Under the pieces are notes generated by a model. The model was not told the origin of the DNA and ran no database searches. It saw only the letters and a program-made list of their open reading frames with translations. 64,000 bases of DNA, taken from positions 310,001-374,000 of the forward strand of contig JAJFKS010000006.1 of assembly GCA_021773115.1 (NCBI GenBank). The letters are read 5' to 3'. Source of the stretch: Woeseiaceae bacterium (lineage in GTDB: Bacteria > Pseudomonadota > Gammaproteobacteria > Steroidobacterales > Woeseiaceae). Positions 28,256-40,149 of this stretch are shown piece after piece. Made by a program: the position numbers and the translations under genes. Position 1 is the first letter of the stretch; each line of letters opens with the position of its first letter.

Positions 28256-28276
28256 CTGTTTTTTATTGAAAAACAG
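28256..28276. repeat. AT-rich inverted repeat in the 28082-28345 intergenic gap
   Basis: CTGTTTTT and AAAAACAG form a perfect 8-bp stem around a 5-nt loop. It lies in the 264-nt gap between the LOG gene end and the diguanylate cyclase start. On the minus strand it could act as a weak terminator after the LOG gene, but the stem has few G-C pairs. I see no gene in the rest of the gap. Confidence 0.35.
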
Positions 28277-28345
28277 TAATTCCTGGCATTGGCGGCGGTG
28301 TGGCGGCAACAAAAAGCAATGCCGGGCCAGGCTCGGTTACTGGAT

Positions 28346-28915
28346 CTATTTTGTCCACTTTTCAACGCGAGGCGGCTTGTACTCGGCAAACTGCTGCAAC
28401 AGGCCGTCAGCCGTCACATCACACAGCAGCATCTGCCGGTTCTCCGGGCGCAGGAAACCCTCGTCAACGGCATGGTCAAGATAGCGAAGCAGATGATCAA
28501 AGTAAGCGTCGATATTGAGCAAGCCGCAGGGTTTACGGTGAAACTGCAGCTGGCCCCAGGTCAGTATTTCGATGATCTCTTCCAGTGTACCGAAGCCACC
28601 GGGCATGGCGATAAAGCCGTCCGACAATTTGGCCATCATTGTCTTGCGCTCGTGCATCGACGAAACAATATGCAATGCAGTTAGTGACTGATGTGCGATT
28701 TCCTTGTCGGAGAGCGCCGTCGGTATGACGCCGTGCACTTCACCACCTTTGGCGAGCACCGCGTCGGCGATCGTGCCCATGATGCCCTTGTCCGCACCGC
28801 CATACACAAGCCCGAAATCACGTTCGACCAGGGCGTCGGCCAGGTCGCGCGCCGCCGCCGCGTAATTCGGGCTATTTCCACTGCTGGAGCCGCAATAAAC
28901 ACAGATTCTCGCCAT
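28346..28915 (-). CDS. LOG-family nucleotide phosphoribohydrolase
   Basis: A 189-residue Rossmann-fold protein. It starts with ICVYCGSSSGNSP and has LVYGGADKGIMG and the family signature MPGGFGTLEEIIEILTW. LOG proteins cleave nucleoside 5'-monophosphates (such as cytokinin ribotides or AMP) to base and ribose 5-phosphate. The gene starts 9 nt after the stop of the phosphoribosyltransferase gene, so the two form a pair that might handle purine bases and nucleotides together. Confidence 0.92.
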   Translation of the reverse strand: MARICVYCGSSSGNSPNYAAAARDLADALVERDFGLVYGGADKGIMGTIADAVLAKGGEVHGVIPTALSDKEIAHQSLTALHIVSSMHERKTMMAKLSDGFIAMPGGFGTLEEIIEILTWGQLQFHRKPCGLLNIDAYFDHLLRYLDHAVDEGFLRPENRQMLLCDVTADGLLQQFAEYKPPRVEKWTK

Positions 28916-28924
28916 AGCTGGCCG

Positions 28925-29497
28925 TCAGGCTGACTTCGCCCCGGCCTTCGCGCCGTGCATGATTGCCGCGATCTCCGGTCGACACTGGATTAATTCCTCA
29001 GGCGTGAGCGAATCCAGTTCGTGCGGAAAAACCAGCCACTCGGCGGTCTCGCGCAGATAATAATCCGGTGTGACATCTGTTTCATTGTGCGTCGGCTTAA
29101 ACCATGGGACAGCAACGCGAATATCTTCCGGCGTGTTGCCGCGCGCTCGTTGGGTCAACTCATCAATAACCGCAACTATGGTATTGCCGGTGTCGAATAC
29201 GTCATCGACGATCAGCACGCGATCATCGTGGCGAATTTTCTTGATGATGTAATTCAAGCCATGAACCGAGACTTTGCCGCGCTCATCAACACCGCTGTAC
29301 GACGATGTGCGTATCGCGATGTGATCCGACTCGATCCCGCAGTACGTCAGGGTTTCCTGCAATGCCATGCCGACAGGCGTGCCGCCGCGCCAGATCGCGA
29401 TGATCAGCGTCGGCTCGAAGCCGCTTTCGACAATTTTGATGCCGAGCTCAATGGAGTCTTCGAGCAGGTCTTGCGCGGAGAGTACGGTTTTGTCCAT
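28925..29497 (-). CDS. Phosphoribosyltransferase family protein (copy 1)
   Basis: A 190-residue type-I phosphoribosyltransferase. The PRPP-binding loop is seen as VLIVDDVFDTGNTIVAVI, and an early IAIWRGGTPVGMALQETL holds the first loop. This is the gene of the hypoxanthine/xanthine-type group, not clearly of a named subclass. It is clearly paralogous to the protein at 29583-30185 and divergent from it. It lies upstream of the LOG gene on the same strand, suggesting purine salvage. Confidence 0.88.
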   Translation of the reverse strand: MDKTVLSAQDLLEDSIELGIKIVESGFEPTLIIAIWRGGTPVGMALQETLTYCGIESDHIAIRTSSYSGVDERGKVSVHGLNYIIKKIRHDDRVLIVDDVFDTGNTIVAVIDELTQRARGNTPEDIRVAVPWFKPTHNETDVTPDYYLRETAEWLVFPHELDSLTPEELIQCRPEIAAIMHGAKAGAKSA

Positions 29498-29532
29498 TAT
29501 TATTCTCTACTGGCCGGACTTATGGTGGACGG

Positions 29533-29538
29533 TATAAT
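29533..29538 (+). promoter_or_regulatory. Candidate -10 element for the second phosphoribosyltransferase gene
   Basis: A perfect TATAAT lies 45 nt before the start at 29583, followed by a GC-rich stretch (GCCGGGTCCCG). AGGAATAACAATA before the ATG serves as ribosome binding site. The -35 is not obvious. Confidence 0.45.
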
Positions 29539-29582
29539 GCCGGGTCCCGATTCTAACGCAGCCTGACTCAGGAATAACAATA

Positions 29583-30185
29583 ATGAATGAGCGATTTATC
29601 GCCGCGGACGACCTGCTACGTGATTCTTTTCAGCTTGCTGCGAATATATTCGAGGCGGGCTTCAGACCGGATTTCCTCGTCGGGCTTTGGCGCGGTGGCA
29701 GTGCTGTCGGCATTGCGGTCCAGGAAGGACTCGACTACCTGGGCGTCAAGACAGACCACATCTCGATCCGAACCTCGTACACCGGTGCGCGAAACTACTC
29801 GCAAATGGTCAGCAAAGCCGATTCGATTCGCGTTCATGGCTTGCAATACCTGCTCGAAAATCTCAGTTCACACCATTCTTTGCTCATCGTCGACGACGTC
29901 TACAGCACCGGCTCAAGCGTCAACGCCGTCATCAGGCAACTTGCAAGAAAAACGCGGCGTAACCTGCCCGGCGACATTCGTATCGCAACCGTCTGGTACC
30001 GACCCACCGAGAAAACGCTGAGAACGCCGGAGTATTTTGTTCACGAGACCAACGAGTGGCTGGTGCTGCCCTATGAACTCGCGGGTTTTTCCATTGATGA
30101 GCTCCGAAAAAACCGTCCGGAAATGGCCGAGCTCGTTGATCGCCTCGCGCCGCACCATGAATCCGACGGCGACTCCCGGACCTGA
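29583..30185 (+). CDS. Phosphoribosyltransferase family protein (copy 2)
   Basis: A 200-residue paralogue of the protein at 28925-29497, sharing the order of motifs: LVGLWRGGSAVGIAVQEGL, SIRTSYTGARN, RVHGLQYL and the PRPP loop LLIVDDVYSTGSSVNAVI. The substrate is probably a purine base. Its stop overlaps the ATG of the glycerate kinase gene (TGATG). The two phosphoribosyltransferase genes are arranged head to head across an 85-nt gap, which suggests duplication followed by divergence of expression or specificity. Confidence 0.88.
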   Translation: MNERFIAADDLLRDSFQLAANIFEAGFRPDFLVGLWRGGSAVGIAVQEGLDYLGVKTDHISIRTSYTGARNYSQMVSKADSIRVHGLQYLLENLSSHHSLLIVDDVYSTGSSVNAVIRQLARKTRRNLPGDIRIATVWYRPTEKTLRTPEYFVHETNEWLVLPYELAGFSIDELRKNRPEMAELVDRLAPHHESDGDSRT

Positions 30186-31438
30186 TGGCCGAGGCCCGGC
30201 AATTCCTGCTATCGCTTCTTGATGCCGCGATAGCCAGCGCAACACCCCAAAACTGCATGCCTGCCTGGACGCCGTCGCAACCCGACGGCCGGGTGCTCGT
30301 TGTTGGTGCCGGTAAAGCCGCAGCCAGCATGGCAGCGGAGCTCGAAAGACTCTGGGCCACGCCCCTTTCCGGTCGCGTGATCGTCCCGTACGGCTACGCC
30401 GTCGCCTGTCGCTCCATCGATGTGATCGAGGCCGCACATCCCGTCCCGGACGCAAACGGCATCGCGGAGTCCCGCAAGATACTTGATGCGGCGTCCTCTT
30501 TGGGCGCTGGTGACACATTAGTCTGCCTGATTTCCGGCGGCGGCTCGTCCTTGCTCTGTGTTCCCGAAGACGGTGTAACGCTTGCTGACAAGCAGTCGAT
30601 CACTTCGAGCTTGCTACGCTCGGGCGCGACAATTCATGAAATGAATATCGTGCGCAAGAAACTGTCGGCGATTAAAGGTGGCAAGCTTGCCGCCGCCGCA
30701 GCTCCCGCAAGCGTTATTAGCCTGATTATCTCGGACGTCAGCGGCAATGACGCGTCAATGGTTGCGTCCGGACCAGGCATTGCCGATACCAGTTCCGCCT
30801 CCGAGGCACTTGAAATTTTGCAACGCTTCAACATCGTGATCCCGGATTCAGTGCACAGCGTCATCACACAAGGATCGTCGGTTCAGATCGACGAAGGCGA
30901 CGTTCGCATCCTGGCGACCAGCGATGATGCCTTGCTGGCCGCGGCCGCAATCGCCAGCGAACAGGGTATTGCCCCGTATTCGCTCGGTGATTTGTCCGGC
31001 GATGCGCGGCAACTGGCGCAGCAACACGCGATGCTCGCAAAAGCGATCGCGGCGGGCGAAGGTCCCCTGCCACCGCCTTGTGTGCTGCTATCCGGCGGCG
31101 AAACCACGGTAAACGTGCTCGGCAAGGGTCGCGGTGGTCGCAATGGCGAATATGCGCTCGCGCTGGCGCTCGCACTCGACGGCCACCCCTCGATTCACGC
31201 GATTTCCTGCGACACGGATGGCATTGACGGCCTGTGCGAAAACGCGGGCTGCTATGTTTCGCCGCAGACCCTGCGACGGGCCGAAGCCGCTGGAATTGAT
31301 GTACTAGCCATGCAGCGTGACAACAACAGCTACGCCATCTTTGACGCCACCGACGGGCTGGTGCTTACTGGTGCAACATTTACCAACGTCAATGATTTCC
31401 GCGCGATATTCATTTCGGAACAGCCTGCCGGCACCTGA
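30185..31438 (+). CDS. Glycerate 2-kinase (MOFRL family)
   Basis: A 417-residue protein of the GckA/TtuD type, once called hydroxypyruvate reductase. It shows the N-terminal VLVVGAGKAAASMA segment, CLISGGGSSLL, VRKKLSAIKGGKLA, and the C-terminal MOFRL domain (LLSGGETTVNVLGKGRGGRN, DGIDGLCENAG). It phosphorylates glycerate to 2-phosphoglycerate. Glycerate can come from glyoxylate, the end product of the purine cluster at 33.7-44.2 kb, but glyoxylate carboligase and tartronate semialdehyde reductase are not seen here. It overlaps the upstream phosphoribosyltransferase by 1 nt. Confidence 0.92.
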   Translation: MAEARQFLLSLLDAAIASATPQNCMPAWTPSQPDGRVLVVGAGKAAASMAAELERLWATPLSGRVIVPYGYAVACRSIDVIEAAHPVPDANGIAESRKILDAASSLGAGDTLVCLISGGGSSLLCVPEDGVTLADKQSITSSLLRSGATIHEMNIVRKKLSAIKGGKLAAAAAPASVISLIISDVSGNDASMVASGPGIADTSSASEALEILQRFNIVIPDSVHSVITQGSSVQIDEGDVRILATSDDALLAAAAIASEQGIAPYSLGDLSGDARQLAQQHAMLAKAIAAGEGPLPPPCVLLSGGETTVNVLGKGRGGRNGEYALALALALDGHPSIHAISCDTDGIDGLCENAGCYVSPQTLRRAEAAGIDVLAMQRDNNSYAIFDATDGLVLTGATFTNVNDFRAIFISEQPAGT

Positions 31439-31518
31439 AATCAGGCGGGAGATTTTGAGCTGCGCACTTTATAATGCCCGGCCCCGGCGCGCCCGCGTAC
31501 GTGCCTGCAATGAGTTGA

Positions 31519-35041
<3,523 letters not shown>

Positions 35042-35046
35042 GATGC

Positions 35047-35544
35047 CTAGTCGACTTGCAGCATGACTGCATCATCCAGCGTGTGGATATCGCAGTTGGG
35101 CTCAACGCCACCGCGATCGATAATCAGGTATTCCTGGCCTGCCTCGAACGCGATCAGCGGCATGTGCCAGGTACCGAGGCGATAGTTTATGCCCTGACGC
35201 CCATTGCTGACGAAGGCACGCAAGTCGCTGGCCTCGACGCTTTCACCGGGCGGCGCTACAACAACCACCATTTTGCAGGGGCTTAGCGGCACGAAAGCCT
35301 GGCTTCCCAGCGGATGGCGTTCGACCATATCGAGACGCAAGGGCAACGACGTCGGCGTACGGCAGCGCGCGATGCTGACGGCAACCTTGCTGCCTTTGAC
35401 GAGATCAATGTTGGCCAAGTTGTCGAATCGCTCAAATCGCGCTTCGTTCATGGCGTCAGCATTCGATCGCGATGATTCGATAACCTCACCGTAAGGTGCA
35501 AATCGTTCGCTCGTCAGTGGCAGAGCTTGCAACGTAATCGTCAT
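35047..35544 (-). CDS. allA: Ureidoglycolate lyase
   Basis: A 165-residue cupin-fold enzyme that splits ureidoglycolate to glyoxylate and urea. It begins ITLQALPLTSERFAPYGEVI and shows VERHPLGSQAFVPLS, FVSNGRQGINYRLGTWHMP and the C-terminal IDRGGVEPNCDIHTL. Overlap with alc by 4 nt. The urea it makes would need a urease or export; neither is in the window. Confidence 0.94.
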   Translation of the reverse strand: MTITLQALPLTSERFAPYGEVIESSRSNADAMNEARFERFDNLANIDLVKGSKVAVSIARCRTPTSLPLRLDMVERHPLGSQAFVPLSPCKMVVVVAPPGESVEASDLRAFVSNGRQGINYRLGTWHMPLIAFEAGQEYLIIDRGGVEPNCDIHTLDDAVMLQVD

Positions 35545-36521
35545 GAATTTCCCTCGCCGACGCGACCAAACAGCCGCAGGCGACTGATGCCGCCGTCCGG
35601 GTAAATCGACATGCGGACATGAGTGGCCGGCGCATGCGCCTTTAGTGCTTCGAAATAATGTTGCTGGTCCATCTTCAGTTTCGTTTCCGGCAGCAAGTTT
35701 TTCCAGTTCGGCGAATCATGCGTCGCCTGCTCGTCGGACTCGAAATGCCCGACATCCAGCGATACACGGTCCGGGTAATTGCCCTTGAAGTGCGCAGTAT
35801 CGACTTCGATGCGCTCGATAATGCCAGCCTGTGCCAGCGCTACAATCACCCAGTCGTTGCCCGGGCCCCGCCGGCGAGCTGTTTCCCAGCCATCGCCCAT
35901 GTTCACACCGCGGCCGTATGCATTCAGGTTGTGCATGCTGCCGAAATGTTCGTCACTGCAAGCGATCGCACGCCCGCCATTCTCGATCGCCGCAAGATCG
36001 ACATAACCGTCGACGCCGCTGAAGTCCGCCTTCACCTGGCCATAAACGCGCAGTCGCGCGATGCCGCCGTCCGGATAGATGTGCAGACGAACATGCGTCC
36101 AAATTCGCTCGTCATCGATGGGAAGTAAGTGATGTGAGTCACCGGACAGGCCTGTTTTGGGCAGGATTTCAACCCAGCCCTCTTGCGGGTTCTCTTCGTC
36201 GCTGACACAGGCCTCAACCGATGCCTGCGGCGGATAATTTCCCGTGAAATAACTGGTATCGATATCGAAGCCACGAATAATGCCCGGCACGCCGAACTGA
36301 ATGACACAATAGTCGTGCCCTTCGACGCGTTTTCGCCGACTCTCCCAGCCATCCATCCACTTGCCGTGATCGTCAAATTTGCCATCGATAAAAACCGGCG
36401 TCGCCGGGTCGATGACACGCTCTTTCGCGGCAAAGAAATCGTCGGTCGCATACGTCACCCGCGTGCCGAGTCTCGGTTGTTCCAGTTGAATCCACTGGTG
36501 AAACGGGTGTCGCTGAGCCAT
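35541..36521 (-). CDS. alc: Allantoicase
   Basis: A 326-residue allantoicase, which hydrolyses allantoate to ureidoglycolate and urea. It consists of two similar jelly-roll repeats, visible as twin motifs: DHGKWMDGWESRRKR ... RGFDIDTSYFTGNYPP in the first half and NMGDGWETARRRGPGNDW ... EVDTAHFKGNYP in the second. Each repeat ends with an IYPDGGIARLRVYG-type strand. The 3' end overlaps allA by 4 nt, and the start is 1 nt from the uraD stop. Confidence 0.95.
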   Translation of the reverse strand: MAQRHPFHQWIQLEQPRLGTRVTYATDDFFAAKERVIDPATPVFIDGKFDDHGKWMDGWESRRKRVEGHDYCVIQFGVPGIIRGFDIDTSYFTGNYPPQASVEACVSDEENPQEGWVEILPKTGLSGDSHHLLPIDDERIWTHVRLHIYPDGGIARLRVYGQVKADFSGVDGYVDLAAIENGGRAIACSDEHFGSMHNLNAYGRGVNMGDGWETARRRGPGNDWVIVALAQAGIIERIEVDTAHFKGNYPDRVSLDVGHFESDEQATHDSPNWKNLLPETKLKMDQQHYFEALKAHAPATHVRMSIYPDGGISRLRLFGRVGEGNS

Positions 36522-37009
36522 TAGCTTTGCTCCATTGCGTCGAGCCTTAAGCGTGCAATTTTGTGGATTTCCTGAAGTGCGGTTTCGAATTCCGTCTCGT
36601 AGTCATTTTTGAGTCGTATCTCGAAAGCCGCAAGAATTTCGGTGCGGTTGCTGTCGCGAACGGCCTTGATGAACGGGAAGCCGAATTTTGTCTTGTACGC
36701 GTTGTTGAGTTTCTGAAAACGCTCAAGCTCCTCGGCACTGCACTGATCAAGACCAGCGCGCGACTGCTCTTGTGTCGAATCCGCCGTTAGCTCGCCGGCA
36801 AGCTGCGCCTTGCCGGCGAGGTCCGGGTGCGCACGAATCAGCTCGAGCTGCGTATCCAATGACGCATTGTCAACGCAATCAGCCATTAGCCGCGCCAGTG
36901 CTTTTGTACTGGGTCGCTGCTCACCAAGCAGTGTCTTGACGCGCTCCGCAACCCACGGTGAATGTTCGTAGATCCCGCCGTAGGCCGCGACGAATTCGGA
37001 CTTGTTCAT
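36521..37009 (-). CDS. uraD: OHCU decarboxylase
   Basis: A 162-residue alpha-helical enzyme that decarboxylates 2-oxo-4-hydroxy-4-carboxy-5-ureidoimidazoline to S-allantoin. Motifs: FVAAYGGIYEHSPWVAERV (active-site His), RAHPDLAGKAQLAGELTADS, and the NNAYKTKFGFPFI segment. With HiuH it makes the urate-to-allantoin step stereospecific. Its start overlaps the puuE stop by 4 nt. Confidence 0.95.
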   Translation of the reverse strand: MNKSEFVAAYGGIYEHSPWVAERVKTLLGEQRPSTKALARLMADCVDNASLDTQLELIRAHPDLAGKAQLAGELTADSTQEQSRAGLDQCSAEELERFQKLNNAYKTKFGFPFIKAVRDSNRTEILAAFEIRLKNDYETEFETALQEIHKIARLRLDAMEQS

Positions 37010-37914
37010 ATCTTTGCTTCCGTCGCCGGGTGGTGGGCGCGCCAGTGTTCAGCAATATCGAGCCGCGTTGCGACCCAGGCGTCGTCGTGCGACGTCACAT
37101 AGTCGAGGAATCTTGCCAGTGCAGCCGCACGCCCGGGGCGACCGGCCAGCCGGCAGTGCAAACCCACCGACATCATGCGGCCACCCTCGGCCCGCAGGAC
37201 ATCGAAACTGTCCTTCAGGTAGTCGAAAAACTGTTGCCCGCAGTTGAAGCCCTGCGGCGTCGCGAAACGCATGTCGTTCGCATCTAGCGTATACGGCAGC
37301 ATCAATTGCGGTGTGTCAAAACTGTAGTCCCAATAGGGCAGGTCGTCGGCGTAGCTGTCCGCGTTGTAGCTGAAGTTCCCCAACTCCGCGGCAATACGAT
37401 GGCTTTGCGGACTGCAGCGTCCAAGGTACCAACCTTTCGGCCGTTTGCCCGTCGCCTTTTCATGTATCTCGAGCGCCTTAAGTAAATGGCTGCGTTCGAT
37501 CGCCTCATCGACATTCTGGTAATCCACCCAGCGATAGCCGTGGCTGGCAATTTCCCAATCGGCGGATTGCATTGCAGTGACGACATCGGGGTTTCGTTCC
37601 AGTGCCATCGCCACACCAAACGCGGTAACCGGCATTTTTCGTTCGGTGAACAGACGGTGCAGGCGCCAAAAGCCGGCGCGGGATCCGTATTCGTAAATCG
37701 ACTCCATGTTCATGTGGCGCTGGCCTTCAATCGCCGCGGCGCCGACGATTTCGGATAGGAAAGCTTCGGACGCCGCATCGCCATGAAGCACGCAATTTTC
37801 GCCGCCCTCTTCGTAATTGACGACAAACTGCACTGCGACTCGAGCACCATTCGGCCAATTTGCAGGCGGTGGGCATTCGCCGTAGCCACACATATCTCTC
37901 GGGTAATCGCTCAT
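37006..37914 (-). CDS. puuE: Allantoinase, polysaccharide-deacetylase type
   Basis: A protein of about 302 residues of the PuuE type (not the metallo-amidohydrolase allantoinase AllB). It carries MCGYGECPPPANWPNGARVA, FVVNYEEGGENCVLHGD, and the NodB-like strands EIASHGYRWVDYQNVD and GWYLGRCSPQSH. It opens allantoin to allantoate. I chose ATG 37914 (MSDYPRDM), which overlaps the puuD stop by 4 nt (ATGA); the upstream ATG would run further into puuD. Confidence 0.93.
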   Translation of the reverse strand: MSDYPRDMCGYGECPPPANWPNGARVAVQFVVNYEEGGENCVLHGDAASEAFLSEIVGAAAIEGQRHMNMESIYEYGSRAGFWRLHRLFTERKMPVTAFGVAMALERNPDVVTAMQSADWEIASHGYRWVDYQNVDEAIERSHLLKALEIHEKATGKRPKGWYLGRCSPQSHRIAAELGNFSYNADSYADDLPYWDYSFDTPQLMLPYTLDANDMRFATPQGFNCGQQFFDYLKDSFDVLRAEGGRMMSVGLHCRLAGRPGRAAALARFLDYVTSHDDAWVATRLDIAEHWRAHHPATEAKI

Positions 37915-39101
37915 TGTGAATCCTTGAGTGATTGGTACCACCGGCTGATAATTTCTCGCTCCTCATCCGTCATCGCCGTCAGATTTCCAATCGGCATGAC
38001 CTTGCTGACGACGGCTTGCCGATAAATACGTTCTGCCTCTGCACGAATCTGATCGTCGGTATCCAGCATGACGCCGAGGGGTGCTGCAGGAAATGCCGGG
38101 TGTGCCGGTGCGGCCGAATGACAGCTTACGCAGCGAGCATCAATAACGTTTCGTACCTGGGCAAAACTGACTGCGCCGGCGTGCGCCGGCGCGGATCGAG
38201 GTGCCATAGACGCAGCCACGATGGCGAGCAAGACAACGGCAACAACCGCGGGCAGTGGCGATGCCTTGCCTGCGTGCCGCGCGACAAAGTAGATCCGGAT
38301 CAGCGCACCGGCGACCGAAATTGCAATCAAAATTAACCAGTTGTATTCATGACTGTAAGTCATCGCGTAGTGATTACTGGTCATGACGAACAACACCGGC
38401 AACGTAAAGTAGGTGTTGTGAACCGAGCGCAGTTTTGCCCGCAAGCCGGGCGCCGGATCGGGCGTTTCGCCGCGCTGCACCGCTGCGAGCATCTGCTTTT
38501 GCCCGGGGATGATGATGAAAAACACATTCGCAACCATGATGGTGCCGAGCGACGCGCCGAACAGAATGTACGCGGCTCGACCGCTGAATAATTGACACAG
38601 CCCCCAGGCAAGCACACTGCTCAGCAACAGCAGTATCAGCGCGAATACGCGAGGATCTTGCGCCAACGGCGATTTGCACAGCAAATCATAAACAATCCAG
38701 CCGCCGGCAATGATCGCAAGAGCGCTGCTGATCGCCGTGGCGACTGACAGGTCCGCCACCGAGCGGTCGATCAGGTAGACCTCGGCACCAACAAAATAAA
38801 CAAGCCCCAGCAGGAACATGCCGGATAACCAGGTCGAATAGGCCTCCCACTTGAACCAGTGCAGCTTTTCCGGAAGCGGCGACGGCGAGGATTTGTATTT
38901 TTGCGCATGATAAAAACCACCACCGTGCACGGACCAGACTTCACCGCCGACGCCTTTTTCCATGTCCGCCGCATCGCGCGGCACTTCAAGGTGGTTATCA
39001 AGCCAGATAAAATACAGCGATGATCCGATCCACGCGATGCCCGTGATGAAGTGCAGCCAGCGCACGAGCAGATTCAGCCAATCGAGAAGGAACGCTTCCA
39101 T
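37911..39101 (-). CDS. puuD: Urate hydroxylase PuuD with C-terminal cytochrome c domain
   Basis: A 396-residue membrane protein that oxidises urate to 5-hydroxyisourate, replacing soluble uricase. The N-terminus has the WLHFITGIAWIGSSLYFIWLD helix with haem-ligand-like histidines, and several further membrane segments. After the last one a cytochrome c domain carries CVSCHSA and a Met-containing tail (VSKVMPIGN). Electrons therefore enter the respiratory chain in place of producing H2O2. It ends 4 nt into puuE and follows xdhC by 1 nt. Confidence 0.94.
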   Translation of the reverse strand: MEAFLLDWLNLLVRWLHFITGIAWIGSSLYFIWLDNHLEVPRDAADMEKGVGGEVWSVHGGGFYHAQKYKSSPSPLPEKLHWFKWEAYSTWLSGMFLLGLVYFVGAEVYLIDRSVADLSVATAISSALAIIAGGWIVYDLLCKSPLAQDPRVFALILLLLSSVLAWGLCQLFSGRAAYILFGASLGTIMVANVFFIIIPGQKQMLAAVQRGETPDPAPGLRAKLRSVHNTYFTLPVLFVMTSNHYAMTYSHEYNWLILIAISVAGALIRIYFVARHAGKASPLPAVVAVVLLAIVAASMAPRSAPAHAGAVSFAQVRNVIDARCVSCHSAAPAHPAFPAAPLGVMLDTDDQIRAEAERIYRQAVVSKVMPIGNLTAMTDEEREIISRWYQSLKDSQ

Positions 39102-39102
39102 G

Positions 39103-40149
39103 CTAGCCCCTCAAGGTATGTACGTTATCGGGAATCGCCTTACCTGCCACTTGCATCGAGTGTTCCTGTATTTTCAAAACTTCAGCGGCGACAGCGACGG
39201 CAATCTCAGCGGGCTTCTTGCCACTGATGCCGTCAACACCGATCGGACAGATCAATTCATCGATCAGCGCTTGCGACATGCCTTGCTGCCGATAACGCTT
39301 CTCGAATCGGCGACGCTTAGATTGTGAGCCGATCAAGCCGCAATAGCGCACATCGCGGCGGCGCAGAATGCGATCACAGATTTCAAAATCCATGGCATGG
39401 CTGTGCGTCATGACCAGGTAAAAGCTGTTGGCTGGCAAAGCCGCGACTTCCAGTGCGGGCTCCGCTGCCTCAATAGCCCGCACGTTGGCGGGCACCTTGC
39501 GAAATATGCGTCGCCGACTGTCGACCCAGCGAATATTGCAATCAAGATTTGCAAGTGCGGAAACGACAGCAGTACCGACATGACCGGCACCGAACACGGC
39601 GATATTGAGGTCCGGCAAAACTATCGGCTCATACAATTCCTGTACGTTGCGCGAGGTTTTGCGCTCACCTTGCAGAATCCCGCGGGCCAACGCCACCATA
39701 CCCGTATCGACCGTGGCCTCGTCGGCGCCGAAAATCTGCTTCGCGGTGACCACGAACTTGGCAGGTGTTGTCCGAGAAATACGCGTCGCTATCACCGCGG
39801 CCTCTTGCTGACCGTGCAGAGCCCGAAGGTCGCGTAACCAGTCGGGCAGACCATCACCGAGCGGTTCAAACAGGATTTCGACGACGCCGCCACAGCACTG
39901 CCCCATCGACGAACCCAGCGGAAAACTCCGCAACGAGGATTGCGATTCGTCGAGCATGCCGACGGCAACGCGGGTGCTTTGGTATTCCAATTGGCCGCCA
40001 CCGATGGTGCCGATGGTTTCGGACGCGGTCACGATCATTTTCGCGCCGATTTCACGCGGTGCAGAACCGCGTATGCCGGCAACGGTAACCAGCACTGCGC
40101 GCTCGCCTGCAGCGGCAAGATCACTGAGTTCATCGATCCACTCATTCAT
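39103..40149 (-). CDS. xdhC: Xanthine dehydrogenase accessory protein XdhC
   Basis: A 348-residue XdhC-type factor. It binds molybdenum cofactor and equips it with the terminal sulfido ligand before insertion into XdhB. The N-terminal segment VLVTVAGIRGSAPREIGAKM and the QCCGGVVEILFEP strand are characteristic, followed by a Rossmann domain with VFGAGHVGTAVVSALANL and CGLIGSQSKRRRF. It overlaps the xdhB stop by 8 nt. Confidence 0.95.
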   Translation of the reverse strand: MNEWIDELSDLAAAGERAVLVTVAGIRGSAPREIGAKMIVTASETIGTIGGGQLEYQSTRVAVGMLDESQSSLRSFPLGSSMGQCCGGVVEILFEPLGDGLPDWLRDLRALHGQQEAAVIATRISRTTPAKFVVTAKQIFGADEATVDTGMVALARGILQGERKTSRNVQELYEPIVLPDLNIAVFGAGHVGTAVVSALANLDCNIRWVDSRRRIFRKVPANVRAIEAAEPALEVAALPANSFYLVMTHSHAMDFEICDRILRRRDVRYCGLIGSQSKRRRFEKRYRQQGMSQALIDELICPIGVDGISGKKPAEIAVAVAAEVLKIQEHSMQVAGKAIPDNVHTLRG

